Shown piece after piece: positions 1 through 8,347 of a DNA stretch of 42,428 bases (the first letter of the stretch is position 1; the number at the start of each line of letters is the position of its first letter). A program made the translations under genes and the position numbers. The notes below the pieces were generated by a model. It was not told the DNA's origin and made no database searches. It worked only from the letters and a program-made list of their open reading frames with translations. The DNA comes from Intestinibacillus sp964580155 (lineage in GTDB: Bacteria > Bacillota > Clostridia > Oscillospirales > Butyricicoccaceae): positions 1-42,428 of the forward strand of contig CAZOJP010000013.1 in NCBI GenBank assembly GCA_964580155.1. Reading direction: 5' to 3'.

Positions 1-1740
1 ATGCCCGAGGTATTCAAGCAGTTTACGCAGATTTGCGACAAGCTCGAGCACCATTACCGCGATATGCAGGACATGGAGTTCACGATTGAAGACCAGAAGC
101 TCTACATGCTGCAGACCCGCAACGGCAAGCGCACCGCAGCCGCAGCGCTGCGCATCGCGTGCGACATGGTAGACGAGGGCACGATCGACGAAAAGCAGGC
201 GATCCTGATGATCGATCCGCGCACACTGGACGCGCTGCTGCATCCGCAGTTCGACACCGCGGCGCTCAAGGCCGCAAAGCCGCTTGCACGCGCGCTTGCA
301 GCCTCCCCCGGCGCTGCCTGCGGCAAGGTGGTATTCACCGCCGAGGACGCGAAGGCCTGGGCCGAGCGCGGCGAAAAGGTCATTCTCGTGCGTCTGGAAA
401 CCTCACCCGAGGACATCGCGGGCATGAAGGCGGCGCAGGGCATCCTGACCGTGCGCGGCGGCATGACCTCGCACGCGGCCGTTGTTGCACGCGGCATGGG
501 CACCTGCTGCGTCTCCGGCTGCTCGGAAATCAACATGGACGAGGAAAACAAGCAGTTCACGCTTGCGGGCAAGACCTTCCACGAGGGCGACCCCATCTCG
601 ATCGACGGCTCGACCGGCGCCATCTATGACGGCCTGCTGCCGCGCGTCGATGCGGAAATCACCGATGATTTCGGCCGCGTCATGGCGTGGGCGGACAAAT
701 ATCGCAATCTGGGCGTGCGCACGAACGCGGACACCCCGCACGACGCAGTCAAGGCACGCACCTTCGGCGCGGAAGGCATCGGCCTGTGCCGCACCGAGCA
801 TATGTTCTTTGAGGGCGCGCGCATCGAGGCCATCCGCGAGATGATCTGCGCGGATACGGTGGAGGAGCGCGAAGCTGCTCTGCTCAAGCTCGAGCCCATG
901 CAGCAGGGCGACTTTGAGGCCCTGTACGAAGCCCTGGAGGGCTGCCCGGTCACGATTCGCTTCCTCGACCCCCCGCTGCACGAGTTCGTGCCGACGAGCG
1001 AAGAGGACATCGCGCATCTCGCCGCGACACATGGCAAGACCGTCGCGCAGATCCACGCGATCATCGCGTCGCTGCACGAATTTAACCCGATGATGGGCCA
1101 TCGCGGCTGCCGTCTCGCGGTTACTTATCCGGAAATTGCCGCGATGCAGACGCGCGCGGTCATCAAGGCGGCGCTCGCCGTCCAGAAAAAGCATCCGGAC
1201 TGGGCGAACGTGCCCGAAATCATGATTCCGCTTGTGGGCGAAGTCAAGGAGCTGGCATTTGTCAAGCGCACGGTCACCGAGACCGCGGACAAGCTCATCG
1301 CAGAGGCGGGCGCGGATCTGCACTATAAGGTCGGCACCATGATCGAAATCCCGCGCGCGGCGCTGACCGCGGACGAGATTGCGAAGGAAGCGGACTTCTT
1401 CTCCTTCGGCACCAACGACCTGACCCAGATGACCTTCGGCTTCTCGCGCGATGACGCGGGCAAGTTCCTCGATTCCTATTACGGCAACAAGATCTACGAG
1501 TTTGATCCGTTCGCAAAGCTCGACCAGGCCGGCGTCGGCCGTCTGGTGCGCATGGCGTGCGAGCTGGGCCGTCAGGCTCGCCCGGATATCAAGCTGGGCA
1601 TCTGCGGCGAACACGGCGGCGATCCCACGTCCGTTGAGTTCTGCCACACCGTCGGGCTGGACTATGTCTCCTGCTCGCCGTTCCGTGTGCCGATTGCGCG
1701 CCTTGCGGCAGCGCAGGCCGCACTCAAATATCCCCGATAA
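1..1740 (+). CDS. ppdK: Pyruvate, phosphate dikinase, C-terminal two thirds (5' end outside window)
   Basis: The enzyme interconverts pyruvate, ATP and phosphate with PEP, AMP and pyrophosphate in the cytosol, and anaerobic Clostridia use it in glycolysis or gluconeogenesis. The 579 residues seen match the last two thirds of the roughly 875-residue family, so the ATG at base 1 is an internal Met and the ATP-grasp domain lies upstream. Visible parts are the end of the nucleotide domain (LYMLQTRNGKRTAAAALRIA), the swivelling phosphohistidine domain with GGMTSHAAVVARGMG (His near local residue 158), and the PEP/pyruvate TIM barrel with RFLDPPLHEF, GHRGCRLAVTYPE, FGTNDLTQMTFGFSRDD and GICGEHGGDP, whose Cys is the usual catalytic acid. 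The frame is intact to TAA and a strong hairpin terminator follows. Identity is secure; only the length is incomplete. Confidence 0.97.
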   Translation: MPEVFKQFTQICDKLEHHYRDMQDMEFTIEDQKLYMLQTRNGKRTAAAALRIACDMVDEGTIDEKQAILMIDPRTLDALLHPQFDTAALKAAKPLARALAASPGAACGKVVFTAEDAKAWAERGEKVILVRLETSPEDIAGMKAAQGILTVRGGMTSHAAVVARGMGTCCVSGCSEINMDEENKQFTLAGKTFHEGDPISIDGSTGAIYDGLLPRVDAEITDDFGRVMAWADKYRNLGVRTNADTPHDAVKARTFGAEGIGLCRTEHMFFEGARIEAIREMICADTVEEREAALLKLEPMQQGDFEALYEALEGCPVTIRFLDPPLHEFVPTSEEDIAHLAATHGKTVAQIHAIIASLHEFNPMMGHRGCRLAVTYPEIAAMQTRAVIKAALAVQKKHPDWANVPEIMIPLVGEVKELAFVKRTVTETADKLIAEAGADLHYKVGTMIEIPRAALTADEIAKEADFFSFGTNDLTQMTFGFSRDDAGKFLDSYYGNKIYEFDPFAKLDQAGVGRLVRMACELGRQARPDIKLGICGEHGGDPTSVEFCHTVGLDYVSCSPFRVPIARLAAAQAALKYPR

Positions 1741-1768
1741 TCTCTTCTTCAATCCTCACTCCTCAATA

Positions 1769-1805
1769 AAACAGAGCCTGCTGTCACAGACAGCAGGCTC
1801 TGTTT
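1769..1805. terminator. Strong hairpin terminator between convergent ppdK and dctM
   Basis: Perfect 17-bp inverted repeat, arms 1769-1785 and 1789-1805, with a 3-nt loop. One arm ends in A and the other in T, so it can work in both directions. It lies 28 bases after the ppdK stop and about 80 bases beyond the leftward dctM stop. Confidence 0.85.
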
Positions 1806-1823
1806 GGTTTGCAGCGAACATAA

Positions 1824-1862
1824 GCCCCCGCGCACACGCCGTTCGGCGCGCACGCGGGGGGC
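1824..1862. repeat. GC-rich inverted repeat downstream of dctM
   Basis: The arms GCCCCCGCG (1824-1832) and the C/G run at 1853-1862 flank a smaller CGCC/GGCG hairpin, giving a possible branched fold. No T-run follows on either strand, so it is a weak candidate for 3'-end processing of the leftward TRAP operon rather than a typical terminator. Confidence 0.35.
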
Positions 1863-1885
1863 AAAAAGGGAAGCGTGTGAGGAGC

Positions 1886-3172
1886 TTAGTAAAGCAGGCG
1901 CACAAGGCCGGTGGAGAAGATCGGCACATAGGTGAGAAGCAGCAGGTTTATCACGAGAAGGATGTAAAATGGCACTGCTTCCTTGATAAATGGCTTGGTT
2001 TTGCACCCGGTGATGCCGCAGGTGACGAACATCAGGGTGCCCATCGGGGGCGACAGCGCGCCGATGGCACTGTTGAAGATATAGACCATCGCGAACTGGA
2101 TTTCGTCAATGCCATAGGCGGCGGCAACCGGCGCCAGCAGCGGCACAAGCACGATCATGGAGGCATTGCCCTCGATGAACATGCCGACGATGAGCAGGAA
2201 GACGTTGACGATGAGCAGGAACACGTATTTGTTCGAAATATTGGCCACGAGCCACTCGGTCAGCATCTGGGGCACGCGCTCCTTCGTCAGGATCCACGAG
2301 AATACCGTGGCCGCGGCCACAATCAGCATGATGGACGAGGTGGTGCACACGGTTTCCTTCAGGCCCTGCAGCATGTCGCGCAGCTTCATTTCACGATAGA
2401 TGAGACCGAGCACCAGCGCATACAGGATGGCGACCGCGCCCGCCTCGGTTGCGGTGAACGCACCCAGACGGATACCGCCGATGATGATAATCGGCAGGCA
2501 CAGCGGCAGCAGCGCGGGCAGCAGCGCGCCCTTGAACTCCTTGGGGGTGACCTTGGTGGTGCGCAGCGGCGCATAGCCGCGCTTGATGGATATCTGACGT
2601 ACCAAGATCATCATGGTCACGCACAGCAGCAGACCCACACCCAAACCGGACATGAACAGCTTGCCGATGGATACGTCCGCAATGACGCCGTACAGAATCA
2701 TCGCGATTCCGGGCGGGATGAGCGGGGTAATCATCGAGGAGGTCGCGGTGACAACCGAGGAGAACTCCTTGGAAAAGCCCTTTTTCTCCATTTCGGGCAC
2801 GAGCATCTTGGACTGCATCGCGGCATCCGCCAGGTTGGAGCCGGACAGACCGCCCATCAGCGTGGACAGCAGGATGTTGACCTGCGCCAGACCGCCATGC
2901 ATGCGGCCCGTGATGACCGAGCAAAAGTCCATGATGCGCTTTGTCACGCCGGTGTAGTTCATAAAGATACCCGCGCAGACAAAGAACGGAACCGCGAGCA
3001 ACGCAATGCTTTCCGTGCCTGTAATCGCCTGCTGGGCAAAGACAATCGCGTTGACCTTGGGATTGAGCACAAAATAGATCGCCGAGCCGCCGAGCACGGA
3101 AATATAAACCGGCACCTTAAAGAACAGGAGCAGCAGCATGACCACGGCGGAAAGAATCAGTACCTCATTCAC
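1886..3172 (-). CDS. dctM: TRAP transporter large permease subunit DctM
   Basis: This is the large membrane subunit of a tripartite ATP-independent periplasmic-type transporter, which imports a carboxylated substrate using the sodium gradient. The 428-residue length is normal for DctM. The sequence is almost entirely hydrophobic helices, with typical stretches such as LLSTLMGGLSGSNLADAAMQ, SSMITPLIPPGIAMILYG and SPPMGTLMFVTCGITG, the last being the conserved region near the C-terminus. It starts with GTG at 3172 behind AAGGAGG and overlaps the dctQ stop by 8 bases, so it is translationally coupled. It is the last gene of the leftward operon dehydrogenase-dctP-dctQ-dctM. The substrate is inferred from context to be a hexonate (L-galactonate, L-gulonate) or a uronate. 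Confidence 0.95.
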   Translation of the reverse strand: MNEVLILSAVVMLLLLFFKVPVYISVLGGSAIYFVLNPKVNAIVFAQQAITGTESIALLAVPFFVCAGIFMNYTGVTKRIMDFCSVITGRMHGGLAQVNILLSTLMGGLSGSNLADAAMQSKMLVPEMEKKGFSKEFSSVVTATSSMITPLIPPGIAMILYGVIADVSIGKLFMSGLGVGLLLCVTMMILVRQISIKRGYAPLRTTKVTPKEFKGALLPALLPLCLPIIIIGGIRLGAFTATEAGAVAILYALVLGLIYREMKLRDMLQGLKETVCTTSSIMLIVAAATVFSWILTKERVPQMLTEWLVANISNKYVFLLIVNVFLLIVGMFIEGNASMIVLVPLLAPVAAAYGIDEIQFAMVYIFNSAIGALSPPMGTLMFVTCGITGCKTKPFIKEAVPFYILLVINLLLLTYVPIFSTGLVRLLY

Positions 3173-3674
3173 CTTCGATCGCCTCCTTCATTTCGGACTT
3201 TACGCCCTTCAGCAGTGCGTAGAAGTAGTTCACCACCATCAGCACATAGGATACCGGCGCGATGCCGTATATCAGTGCGTAGGGAATTTCCAGCATGCTG
3301 GTCGAGCGTCCGCTCTTGAGGAACATGCCGATGAAGCCCAGGCTCTGCTTGAACAGATAGCCGAGTGTGGCAACAACCACGATGGAAATGAGGACTTCAA
3401 AAATCATTTGCACCTTTTTCGGGAAAATCTCGACCACCATCTCAATGGCGACATGGTTGCCCGTGCGGAAGGCTGCGCCGCCCGCGCCGAATACAATCCA
3501 CACCATGCACGCGATCTGCACTTCTTCCAGCCAGGTCAGCGGCGCGCCCATGACATAGCGCATCGCCACGCCGTACAGCGTCAGCACGATGAGCAGCGCA
3601 AGCGCAATGCTCGCCACCGCGATATCCAGATTGCCGATCACCTTGAGCAGCGTGCTGTCTTCTTTTTTCTTCAC
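3165..3674 (-). CDS. dctQ: TRAP transporter small permease subunit DctQ
   Basis: This is the small membrane subunit that pairs with DctM. It has 169 residues and four predicted hydrophobic helices, with the family signature AMRYVMGAPLTWLEEVQIACMVWI in the middle (only key residues matter: the E-E pair after LTW) and GAAFRTGNHVAIEM following it. The start is GTG at 3674 with a G-rich ribosome site (GGGGG) about 8 bases upstream, and the N-terminus is lysine-rich (MKKKEDS), as expected for a cytoplasmic end. It lies 33 bases after dctP and overlaps dctM. Membership of the TRAP system is certain from sequence and gene order; the substrate is not readable from this subunit. Confidence 0.94.
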   Translation of the reverse strand: MKKKEDSTLLKVIGNLDIAVASIALALLIVLTLYGVAMRYVMGAPLTWLEEVQIACMVWIVFGAGGAAFRTGNHVAIEMVVEIFPKKVQMIFEVLISIVVVATLGYLFKQSLGFIGMFLKSGRSTSMLEIPYALIYGIAPVSYVLMVVNYFYALLKGVKSEMKEAIEGE

Positions 3675-3707
3675 AAATATACCCCCTTGTGAATCGGATG
3701 CACGGGC

Positions 3708-4754
3708 TTATTTGCCCATTGCCGCCTTTACAGTGTCATACAGGCCGTCCGACCAGCCGAACGTCGCGCCCTTGGTGTAAAATGCCTGCGCCTTTTCCTT
3801 AAAGCCGGCAAGCACCTCGTCGGACGGATCCACAACGGTGACGCCCGCGTCCTTCATCTTCTGGAGATAGTCGCTCTCCGCGGCGGCCTGCAGCTCGTTA
3901 TTATACACGCCGGCCTCTTCGCAGGTTTCCACAAGCAGCTTCTGCTGCTCCTCGGTCAGTGCGTTGAACATATCCGCCGAGCACACAAGCGTGGTGAAAT
4001 TCTTGACATGGCTGTCCAGAATCAGGTATTTTGCAACTTCCTGCAGCTTGCGGCCGTACAGGGTCGCCAGCGGATTTTCCGCGCCGTCGATGGTTTTGGA
4101 CTGCAGCGCCTGATACACGTCGCCCAGATCCATGCCCGTGGACGCCGCGCCCAGCACATCAAAGCCGATGGACTGAATCTGGTTGCCCGGCACGCGGATC
4201 TTCATGCCCTTGAGGTCGTCTACCGTGTTTACCGGCTTGTTCGTCAGGGTGTGACGCTCGCCGTATACCCAGTTGGAGGCCAGCAGCTTGAGTCCCTTGC
4301 CCTCGAGCTGCTCGGTCTGATCCTTGTACCAGTCGGACTCGATCAGCGTCCAGCAGTCGTCCCACTCATCAAACAGGAAGGGGCCGAACACAATGCCGAA
4401 ATCCTTGACGCCGTAGTCGGCATAGAACGCGCCGTCCGCCAGCGTCACCACCGGCTCGCCAAGCAGCATGGAGTCGATGAGCTCGCTCTTGGAGCCCAGC
4501 TGGGAGTCCGGATACAGGTCGATTTTGAGCGTGCCGTTGGACTTTTCCTCCACCAGCTCCTGCCACTTGACGAGACCCTGTCCGAACGGCTCGCTGATGG
4601 AGTTTTCAAAGCCGACCTGCACAACGGCGGGTGTTACAGCGTCGCCGCCATTTGCCGAGCCGCCGCTTGCAGAGCCGCCTGCAGAGCCGCAGCCTGCCAG
4701 CAGACCCAGGGACAGTACGCCTGTCAGCGCGAGGGATAACATTCTCTTGTTCAT
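3708..4754 (-). CDS. dctP: TRAP transporter solute-binding lipoprotein DctP
   Basis: This is the extracellular substrate receptor of the TRAP system. A lipoprotein signal peptide is clear (MNKRMLSLALTGVLSLGLLAGCGS): the lipobox LAGC makes Cys22 the lipidated residue, followed by a Gly/Ser linker. The mature part carries the DctP-family core LKGMKIRVPGNQIQS, whose Arg usually binds the substrate carboxylate, and the later DGAENPLATLYGRKLQEVAKY stretch (family region around the conserved Asn-Pro). The length of 348 residues is normal. The ATG at 4754 has AGAGGAG six bases upstream. It sits 21 bases after the dehydrogenase gene and shares its promoter. Which sugar acid it binds is inferred from the flanking catabolic genes only. 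Confidence 0.95.
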   Translation of the reverse strand: MNKRMLSLALTGVLSLGLLAGCGSAGGSASGGSANGGDAVTPAVVQVGFENSISEPFGQGLVKWQELVEEKSNGTLKIDLYPDSQLGSKSELIDSMLLGEPVVTLADGAFYADYGVKDFGIVFGPFLFDEWDDCWTLIESDWYKDQTEQLEGKGLKLLASNWVYGERHTLTNKPVNTVDDLKGMKIRVPGNQIQSIGFDVLGAASTGMDLGDVYQALQSKTIDGAENPLATLYGRKLQEVAKYLILDSHVKNFTTLVCSADMFNALTEEQQKLLVETCEEAGVYNNELQAAAESDYLQKMKDAGVTVVDPSDEVLAGFKEKAQAFYTKGATFGWSDGLYDTVKAAMGK

Positions 4755-4775
4755 AACATACTCCTCTTTTCCGTT

Positions 4776-5804
4776 TTACTTTGTGAAATCAAGCGCGACC
4801 TTAAGCATTTTTCCTGCATTTGCATCAAAATCCGCAAAGGCCTGCGCCGCATCCTTCCAGCTGTATTCGTTCGTGATGATTTTGTCCAGCGCGAGTCCGC
4901 CCGCCTTGACCAGATCGATAAGCTCGAGGAAGTCGCTCTTCATCGCGTTGCGCGAGCCGTAGATGTTGAGCTCCTTCTTCTGTATGATCGTGAAGAAGAA
5001 ATCGCTAATGTTCTGCTTGGATACGCCGATGAGCACCACGCGTCCGCCGAAGCACGCCGCGTCTATGCAGTTTTGGAAGGTCTGGGGCAGTCCCACCGCC
5101 TCGATTGTCACATCAAAGCCGTTGCCCTGCGTGAGCGCGCCGACACCTGCGTCGAAATGCTCCTTGGTGTCGCTGAGCAGGCTGTGATCCAGCCCGAAGG
5201 TGTCCTTGGCATACGCCAGCTTTTCGGGTGCCACATCGCAGATGGTGACCTCCGCGCCCTTGGCCTTGGCCGACACCGCCGCGAGCACGCCGATCGTGCC
5301 TGCACCGACCACAAGCACACGCTCGCCCGGCTGCACCTTGGCGCGGGACACACCGTGGTAGCTGATGCAAAACGGCTCGATCATCGCAAGCGTGCGGGGT
5401 GCCAGCCCCTTGCCGTCATAGATGCGCTCGACGGGCATTGTGATGTACTCGGCGAATGCGCCCTCGCGCTGCACGCCCATCGTCTGGTTGTCCGTGCACG
5501 CATTGACAAGGCCGCGCGCACAGGAATAGCAGCTGCCGCAGTTGAAGTACGGGTTGCAGGTGACGATCATGCCGGGGGCAAGCCCCGCATCGTTTTCCCC
5601 GATCTCCACGATCTCCGCCGAAAATTCATGGCCGGGTACACGCGGATAGGATACATATGCGTTCGCGCCGCGGTAGGAGCCCAGATCGCTGCCGCAGATG
5701 CCGCCGTACAGCAGCTTGAGAAGCGCTTCCCCCTCGCCGCGCACGGGCATCGGCATTTCGCGCAGCTCCACCTTGCCCGGCTCCTTGATACTAATTGCCT
5801 TCAT
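4776..5804 (-). CDS. Zinc-dependent alcohol dehydrogenase, probable L-galactonate / L-gulonate 5-dehydrogenase
   Basis: A medium-chain dehydrogenase/reductase of 342 residues. The catalytic zinc site is formed by ICGSD and GHEF, the structural zinc site by four cysteines in CGSCYSCARGLVNAC, and the Rossmann fold by VVGAGTIGVLAA. The best-matching characterised group is the YjjN/LgoD type, which oxidises L-galactonate to D-tagaturonate or L-gulonate to D-fructuronate with NAD. The context supports the first reaction, because the opposite arm encodes tagaturonate reductase and altronate dehydratase. The ATG at 5804 has GGAGG just upstream. It is the first gene of the leftward operon, behind a TTGACA/TATCCT promoter with a palindromic operator over the start region. 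Exact substrate is inference; another sugar alcohol or acid is possible. Confidence 0.82.
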   Translation of the reverse strand: MKAISIKEPGKVELREMPMPVRGEGEALLKLLYGGICGSDLGSYRGANAYVSYPRVPGHEFSAEIVEIGENDAGLAPGMIVTCNPYFNCGSCYSCARGLVNACTDNQTMGVQREGAFAEYITMPVERIYDGKGLAPRTLAMIEPFCISYHGVSRAKVQPGERVLVVGAGTIGVLAAVSAKAKGAEVTICDVAPEKLAYAKDTFGLDHSLLSDTKEHFDAGVGALTQGNGFDVTIEAVGLPQTFQNCIDAACFGGRVVLIGVSKQNISDFFFTIIQKKELNIYGSRNAMKSDFLELIDLVKAGGLALDKIITNEYSWKDAAQAFADFDANAGKMLKVALDFTK

Positions 5805-5832
5805 GACTTCCTCCTTCGTCTCTCGCTCCCTA

Positions 5833-5846
5833 TGTTGTATACATCA
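5833..5846. promoter_or_regulatory. Operator palindrome at the leftward (dehydrogenase-TRAP) promoter
   Basis: TGTTGTATACATCA matches the 14-bp palindrome at 6803-6816 upstream of uxaB in 13 of 14 positions. It lies just downstream of the -10 box, over the expected transcription start, where a bound repressor would block initiation. The likely ligand-controlled protein is the GntR/FCD regulator encoded at 6035-6685. Confidence 0.7.
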
Positions 5847-5847
5847 A

Positions 5848-5876
5848 AGGATACTATGCGCACAGCCCGCTGTCAA
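5848..5876 (-). promoter_or_regulatory. SigA-type promoter of the dehydrogenase-dctPQM operon
   Basis: On the minus strand, TTGACA (5871-5876) is followed by a 17-bp spacer and TATCCT (5848-5853). The -35 box is perfect and the spacing ideal. The operator palindrome begins two bases past the -10 box. Confidence 0.8.
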
Positions 5877-5986
5877 CACTCTTCGGAATATCGGCTGTAA
5901 CTTTGTAAAACACAACCAAGTACACAAAGATCAGATTATGCACCTTTTACAGAGATTCTTTGACGCTATACAATTTCTCGGAAGTG

Positions 5987-5996
5987 TAGTATACTA
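5987..5996. promoter_or_regulatory. Possible weak autoregulatory operator before the GntR gene
   Basis: TAGTATACTA is a perfect 10-bp palindrome centred on the same GTATAC core as the two stronger sites. The 14-base frame around it agrees with TGTTGTATACAACA at 10 positions. It lies about 40 bases before the regulator start, in an AT-rich region with TATAAT at 6003-6008. Confidence 0.45.
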
Positions 5997-6034
5997 ATAT
6001 TATATAATACAGCGCACTTTAGGAGGTGTTGTCC

Positions 6035-6685
6035 ATGGCCAATGAAAGCCTGAAGCTGCGGGCTTATCAAATAATCAAAGAGAAAATCGTCAACTGCGAA
6101 TACGCGCCCAGCACCCTGCTCAATGAGGAGGCGCTGCGCGAGGAAATCGGCGCCAGCCGCACGCCCATCCGCGATGCGCTCAGCCGGCTGGAGCAGGAGG
6201 GGCTCATCACCATCCTGCCCAAAAAAGGCATTATGGTGTCCGGTCTGACCATTGCCGACATCAACATGATCTTTGAGGTTCGCCTGCTTTATGAACCGTA
6301 CGCCCTCAAAAACTACGGGTTTACGATTCCGGATGAGACAATCCTGCACTATTACAACGCGCTGTCCCTTCCGTCGGACGCGCACGGGGAAGCCGATTTC
6401 TTCACAATGGACGACGAGTTCCACCACACGATCATCTCCGCGCTGCCCAACCGCTTCCTGCGGCAGACCTACGAGATGATCCAAACGCAAAACCTGCGCT
6501 TTCGCGTGATGACCGGTCAGGTCAGCGAGCTGCGGCGGGAGCAGACCATCACCGAGCATCTGGCGGTCATCAAGGCATGCCTGCGGCGCGACTGGGATCT
6601 GGCCGCCGAGGCCATGTACAGCCACCTGCTCGCATCCAAAAACGCCACCTTTGACCTGCTGCTGCACACCCCCGAGCACCGCTGA
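6035..6685 (+). CDS. GntR-family (FadR/FCD subfamily) transcriptional regulator
   Basis: A 216-residue DNA-binding regulator. The N-terminal winged helix-turn-helix spans about residues 8-70 (EEIGASRTPIRDALSRLEQEGLI, then the wing ILPKKGIMVS). The rest is an all-helical FCD ligand domain with the metal/effector-binding type pattern DDEFHHTII and two later histidines (around TITEHLAVIKA and MYSHLLA). Such FCD proteins often repress sugar-acid genes and release DNA on binding a uronate or hexonate. The ATG at 6035 is preferred over an in-frame GTG at 6026 because AGGAGG (6021-6026) overlaps the GTG but is correctly spaced from the ATG. It lies between the two catabolic arms whose promoters carry matching palindromes. 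Confidence 0.9.
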   Translation: MANESLKLRAYQIIKEKIVNCEYAPSTLLNEEALREEIGASRTPIRDALSRLEQEGLITILPKKGIMVSGLTIADINMIFEVRLLYEPYALKNYGFTIPDETILHYYNALSLPSDAHGEADFFTMDDEFHHTIISALPNRFLRQTYEMIQTQNLRFRVMTGQVSELRREQTITEHLAVIKACLRRDWDLAAEAMYSHLLASKNATFDLLLHTPEHR

Positions 6686-6688
6686 CGC

Positions 6689-6730
6689 AAACAGGGACAA
6701 GACGACACCGTCTTGTCCCTGTTTTGTTTT
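6689..6730 (+). terminator. Rho-independent terminator of the GntR gene
   Basis: A 16-bp perfect stem (6689-6704 with 6709-6724), a 4-nt loop, then a T-rich tail to 6730. It separates regulator transcription from the uxaB promoter. Confidence 0.92.
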
Positions 6731-6802
6731 TGTCCGTTCAAACTGCACAACCGCGTGTATCCGCTTCTGTCCAAAACACAGAAAGTGGAGAAAATCATGT
6801 TT

Positions 6803-6816
6803 TGTTGTATACAACA
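6803..6816. promoter_or_regulatory. Perfect 14-bp operator palindrome upstream of uxaB
   Basis: TGTTGTATACAACA is perfectly self-complementary. It covers the expected -35 region of the uxaB promoter (TATACA 6808-6813, 17-bp spacer, TATACT 6831-6836), so binding would exclude polymerase. Its near twin lies at the divergent operon promoter (5833-5846). Confidence 0.75.
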
Positions 6817-6871
6817 TCGAATACATGATATATACTCAATCTAACAAGTACTGTCAAGGAGGAGAATTACT

Positions 6872-8347
6872 ATGCAAAAAATCAATGCGGTCATCCCCAA
6901 GAAAGCGCGTCCGGAGAAAATCCTGCAATTCGGCGAGGGCAATTTCCTGCGCGCCTTTGCCGACTGGATGATCGACCTTGCCAACAAAGACGGTCTGTAT
7001 GACGGCAGCGTGGTGCTCTGCCAGCCGATCGCGCAGGGCATGTGCGACGTGATCAACGCGCAGGACGGCCTATACACCCTCGCCATGCGCGGCATCGAAA
7101 ACGGCGAGCCGACCGAGCGCATCGAGCAGATCGGCGCGATTTCGCGCGGCATCAACCCCTATGAGGACTACGAGGCGCTGCTCGATCTGGCGCGCTCCCC
7201 CGTGCTCGAGGTGATCATCTCCAACACCACCGAGGCCGGCATCTCCTACCACGCAGGCGATCGGCTGACCGACCGTCCGCCGCATTCCTATCCCGCCAAG
7301 CTGTGCGCGTTTTTGTACGAGCGCTTTCGCACCTTTGACGGGGCGGCGGACAAGGGGCTTTTAATCCTGCCCGTCGAGCTCATCGACAACAACGGCGCCA
7401 ATCTCAAGCGCATTGTGCTGCAATACGCGCGGGAATGGGAGCTGTCCGCTGATTTTTGCCGCTGGGTGGACGAGGACAACCATTTTTGCTCCACCCTTGT
7501 CGACCGCATCGTCACCGGCTATCCCCGCGACCAGCTCGATTATTTCGAGCAGAAAAACGGCTATCGCGACGACTGCATCGTCACAAGCGAGCTGTTCAAC
7601 CTGTGGGTCATCGAGGGCAAGCAGGAGTGGGCGGACATTCTGCCCCTCCACAAAACCACGGCAAACGTCATTTGGACGGACGATGTCACCCCATACAAAA
7701 AGCGCAAGGTGCGCATCCTAAACGGCGCGCACACGGCCTCCGTGCTCGCGGCTTATCTGTCCGGACACGAAATCGTGCTCGATATGATGGGCGACTCCAC
7801 CTTTGAGCAATACATCGACAAGCTGCTCTACACCGAGATCATCCCCACCCTGGATTTGCCGACCGACGCGCTCGTGCAGTTTGCCGACGCGGTCAAGGAT
7901 CGCTTCCGCAATCCATACATCAAGCACCGTCTGCTGGATATTTCGCTCAATTCCTGCTCCAAGTGGTGCGCGCGCTGCCTGCCCAGCCTGACCGGCTACG
8001 TCCAAACCATGCAGGCGCTGCCCGCGGCGCTGACCTTCTCTCTGGCGGCGCTCATCAGGTTCTATCGCGGCGAGATGATCGAGGGCGTATATACCGGCAC
8101 GCGTGCGGACGGCACCACATACGCCATCCGCGATGACGAGGCCGTGCTCGACTTCTTCCGCGGCGTTTGGCGCAAGGACAGTGCCCGCGATATCGCGCAT
8201 GCCGTGCTCGCGCAGCGCGACCTGTGGAACGGACTTGATTTGACCGAAATTGCCGGGCTGACCGACGCGGTTGCGGGCGATCTGGACGCGCTGCGTGACC
8301 GACCCGTGCACGAGGTTGTGGCGGAAATCGCGAAAGGGGCGCGCTGA
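6872..8347 (+). CDS. uxaB: Tagaturonate reductase (altronate oxidoreductase)
   Basis: An NADH-dependent enzyme of the polyol-specific long-chain (mannitol dehydrogenase) family that reduces D-tagaturonate to D-altronate. The 491-residue length is normal. Evidence is the N-terminal cofactor region with QFGEGNFLRAFADWMID, the ISNTTEAGI segment typical of UxaB, and the catalytic-domain signature KKRKVRILNGAHTASV, in which the conserved Lys-Arg-Asn-His residues are present. ATG at 6872 has AAGGAGG 12 bases upstream. Its TGA overlaps the uxaA ATG by one base, so the pair is translationally coupled. The gene is controlled by the palindromic operator at 6803. A related fructuronate reductase (UxuB) role is less likely because altronate dehydratase, not mannonate dehydratase, follows. 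Confidence 0.93.
   Translation: MQKINAVIPKKARPEKILQFGEGNFLRAFADWMIDLANKDGLYDGSVVLCQPIAQGMCDVINAQDGLYTLAMRGIENGEPTERIEQIGAISRGINPYEDYEALLDLARSPVLEVIISNTTEAGISYHAGDRLTDRPPHSYPAKLCAFLYERFRTFDGAADKGLLILPVELIDNNGANLKRIVLQYAREWELSADFCRWVDEDNHFCSTLVDRIVTGYPRDQLDYFEQKNGYRDDCIVTSELFNLWVIEGKQEWADILPLHKTTANVIWTDDVTPYKKRKVRILNGAHTASVLAAYLSGHEIVLDMMGDSTFEQYIDKLLYTEIIPTLDLPTDALVQFADAVKDRFRNPYIKHRLLDISLNSCSKWCARCLPSLTGYVQTMQALPAALTFSLAALIRFYRGEMIEGVYTGTRADGTTYAIRDDEAVLDFFRGVWRKDSARDIAHAVLAQRDLWNGLDLTEIAGLTDAVAGDLDALRDRPVHEVVAEIAKGAR

Noticed and set aside
403..1752. Minus-strand open frame of about 450 codons over ppdK.
   Set aside because: Shadow of ppdK; arginine-rich with no motif.
1451..3319. Plus-strand open frame of about 620 codons over the end of ppdK and dctM.
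   Set aside because: It crosses a strong terminator and two confident genes, has low-complexity composition and no ribosome site.
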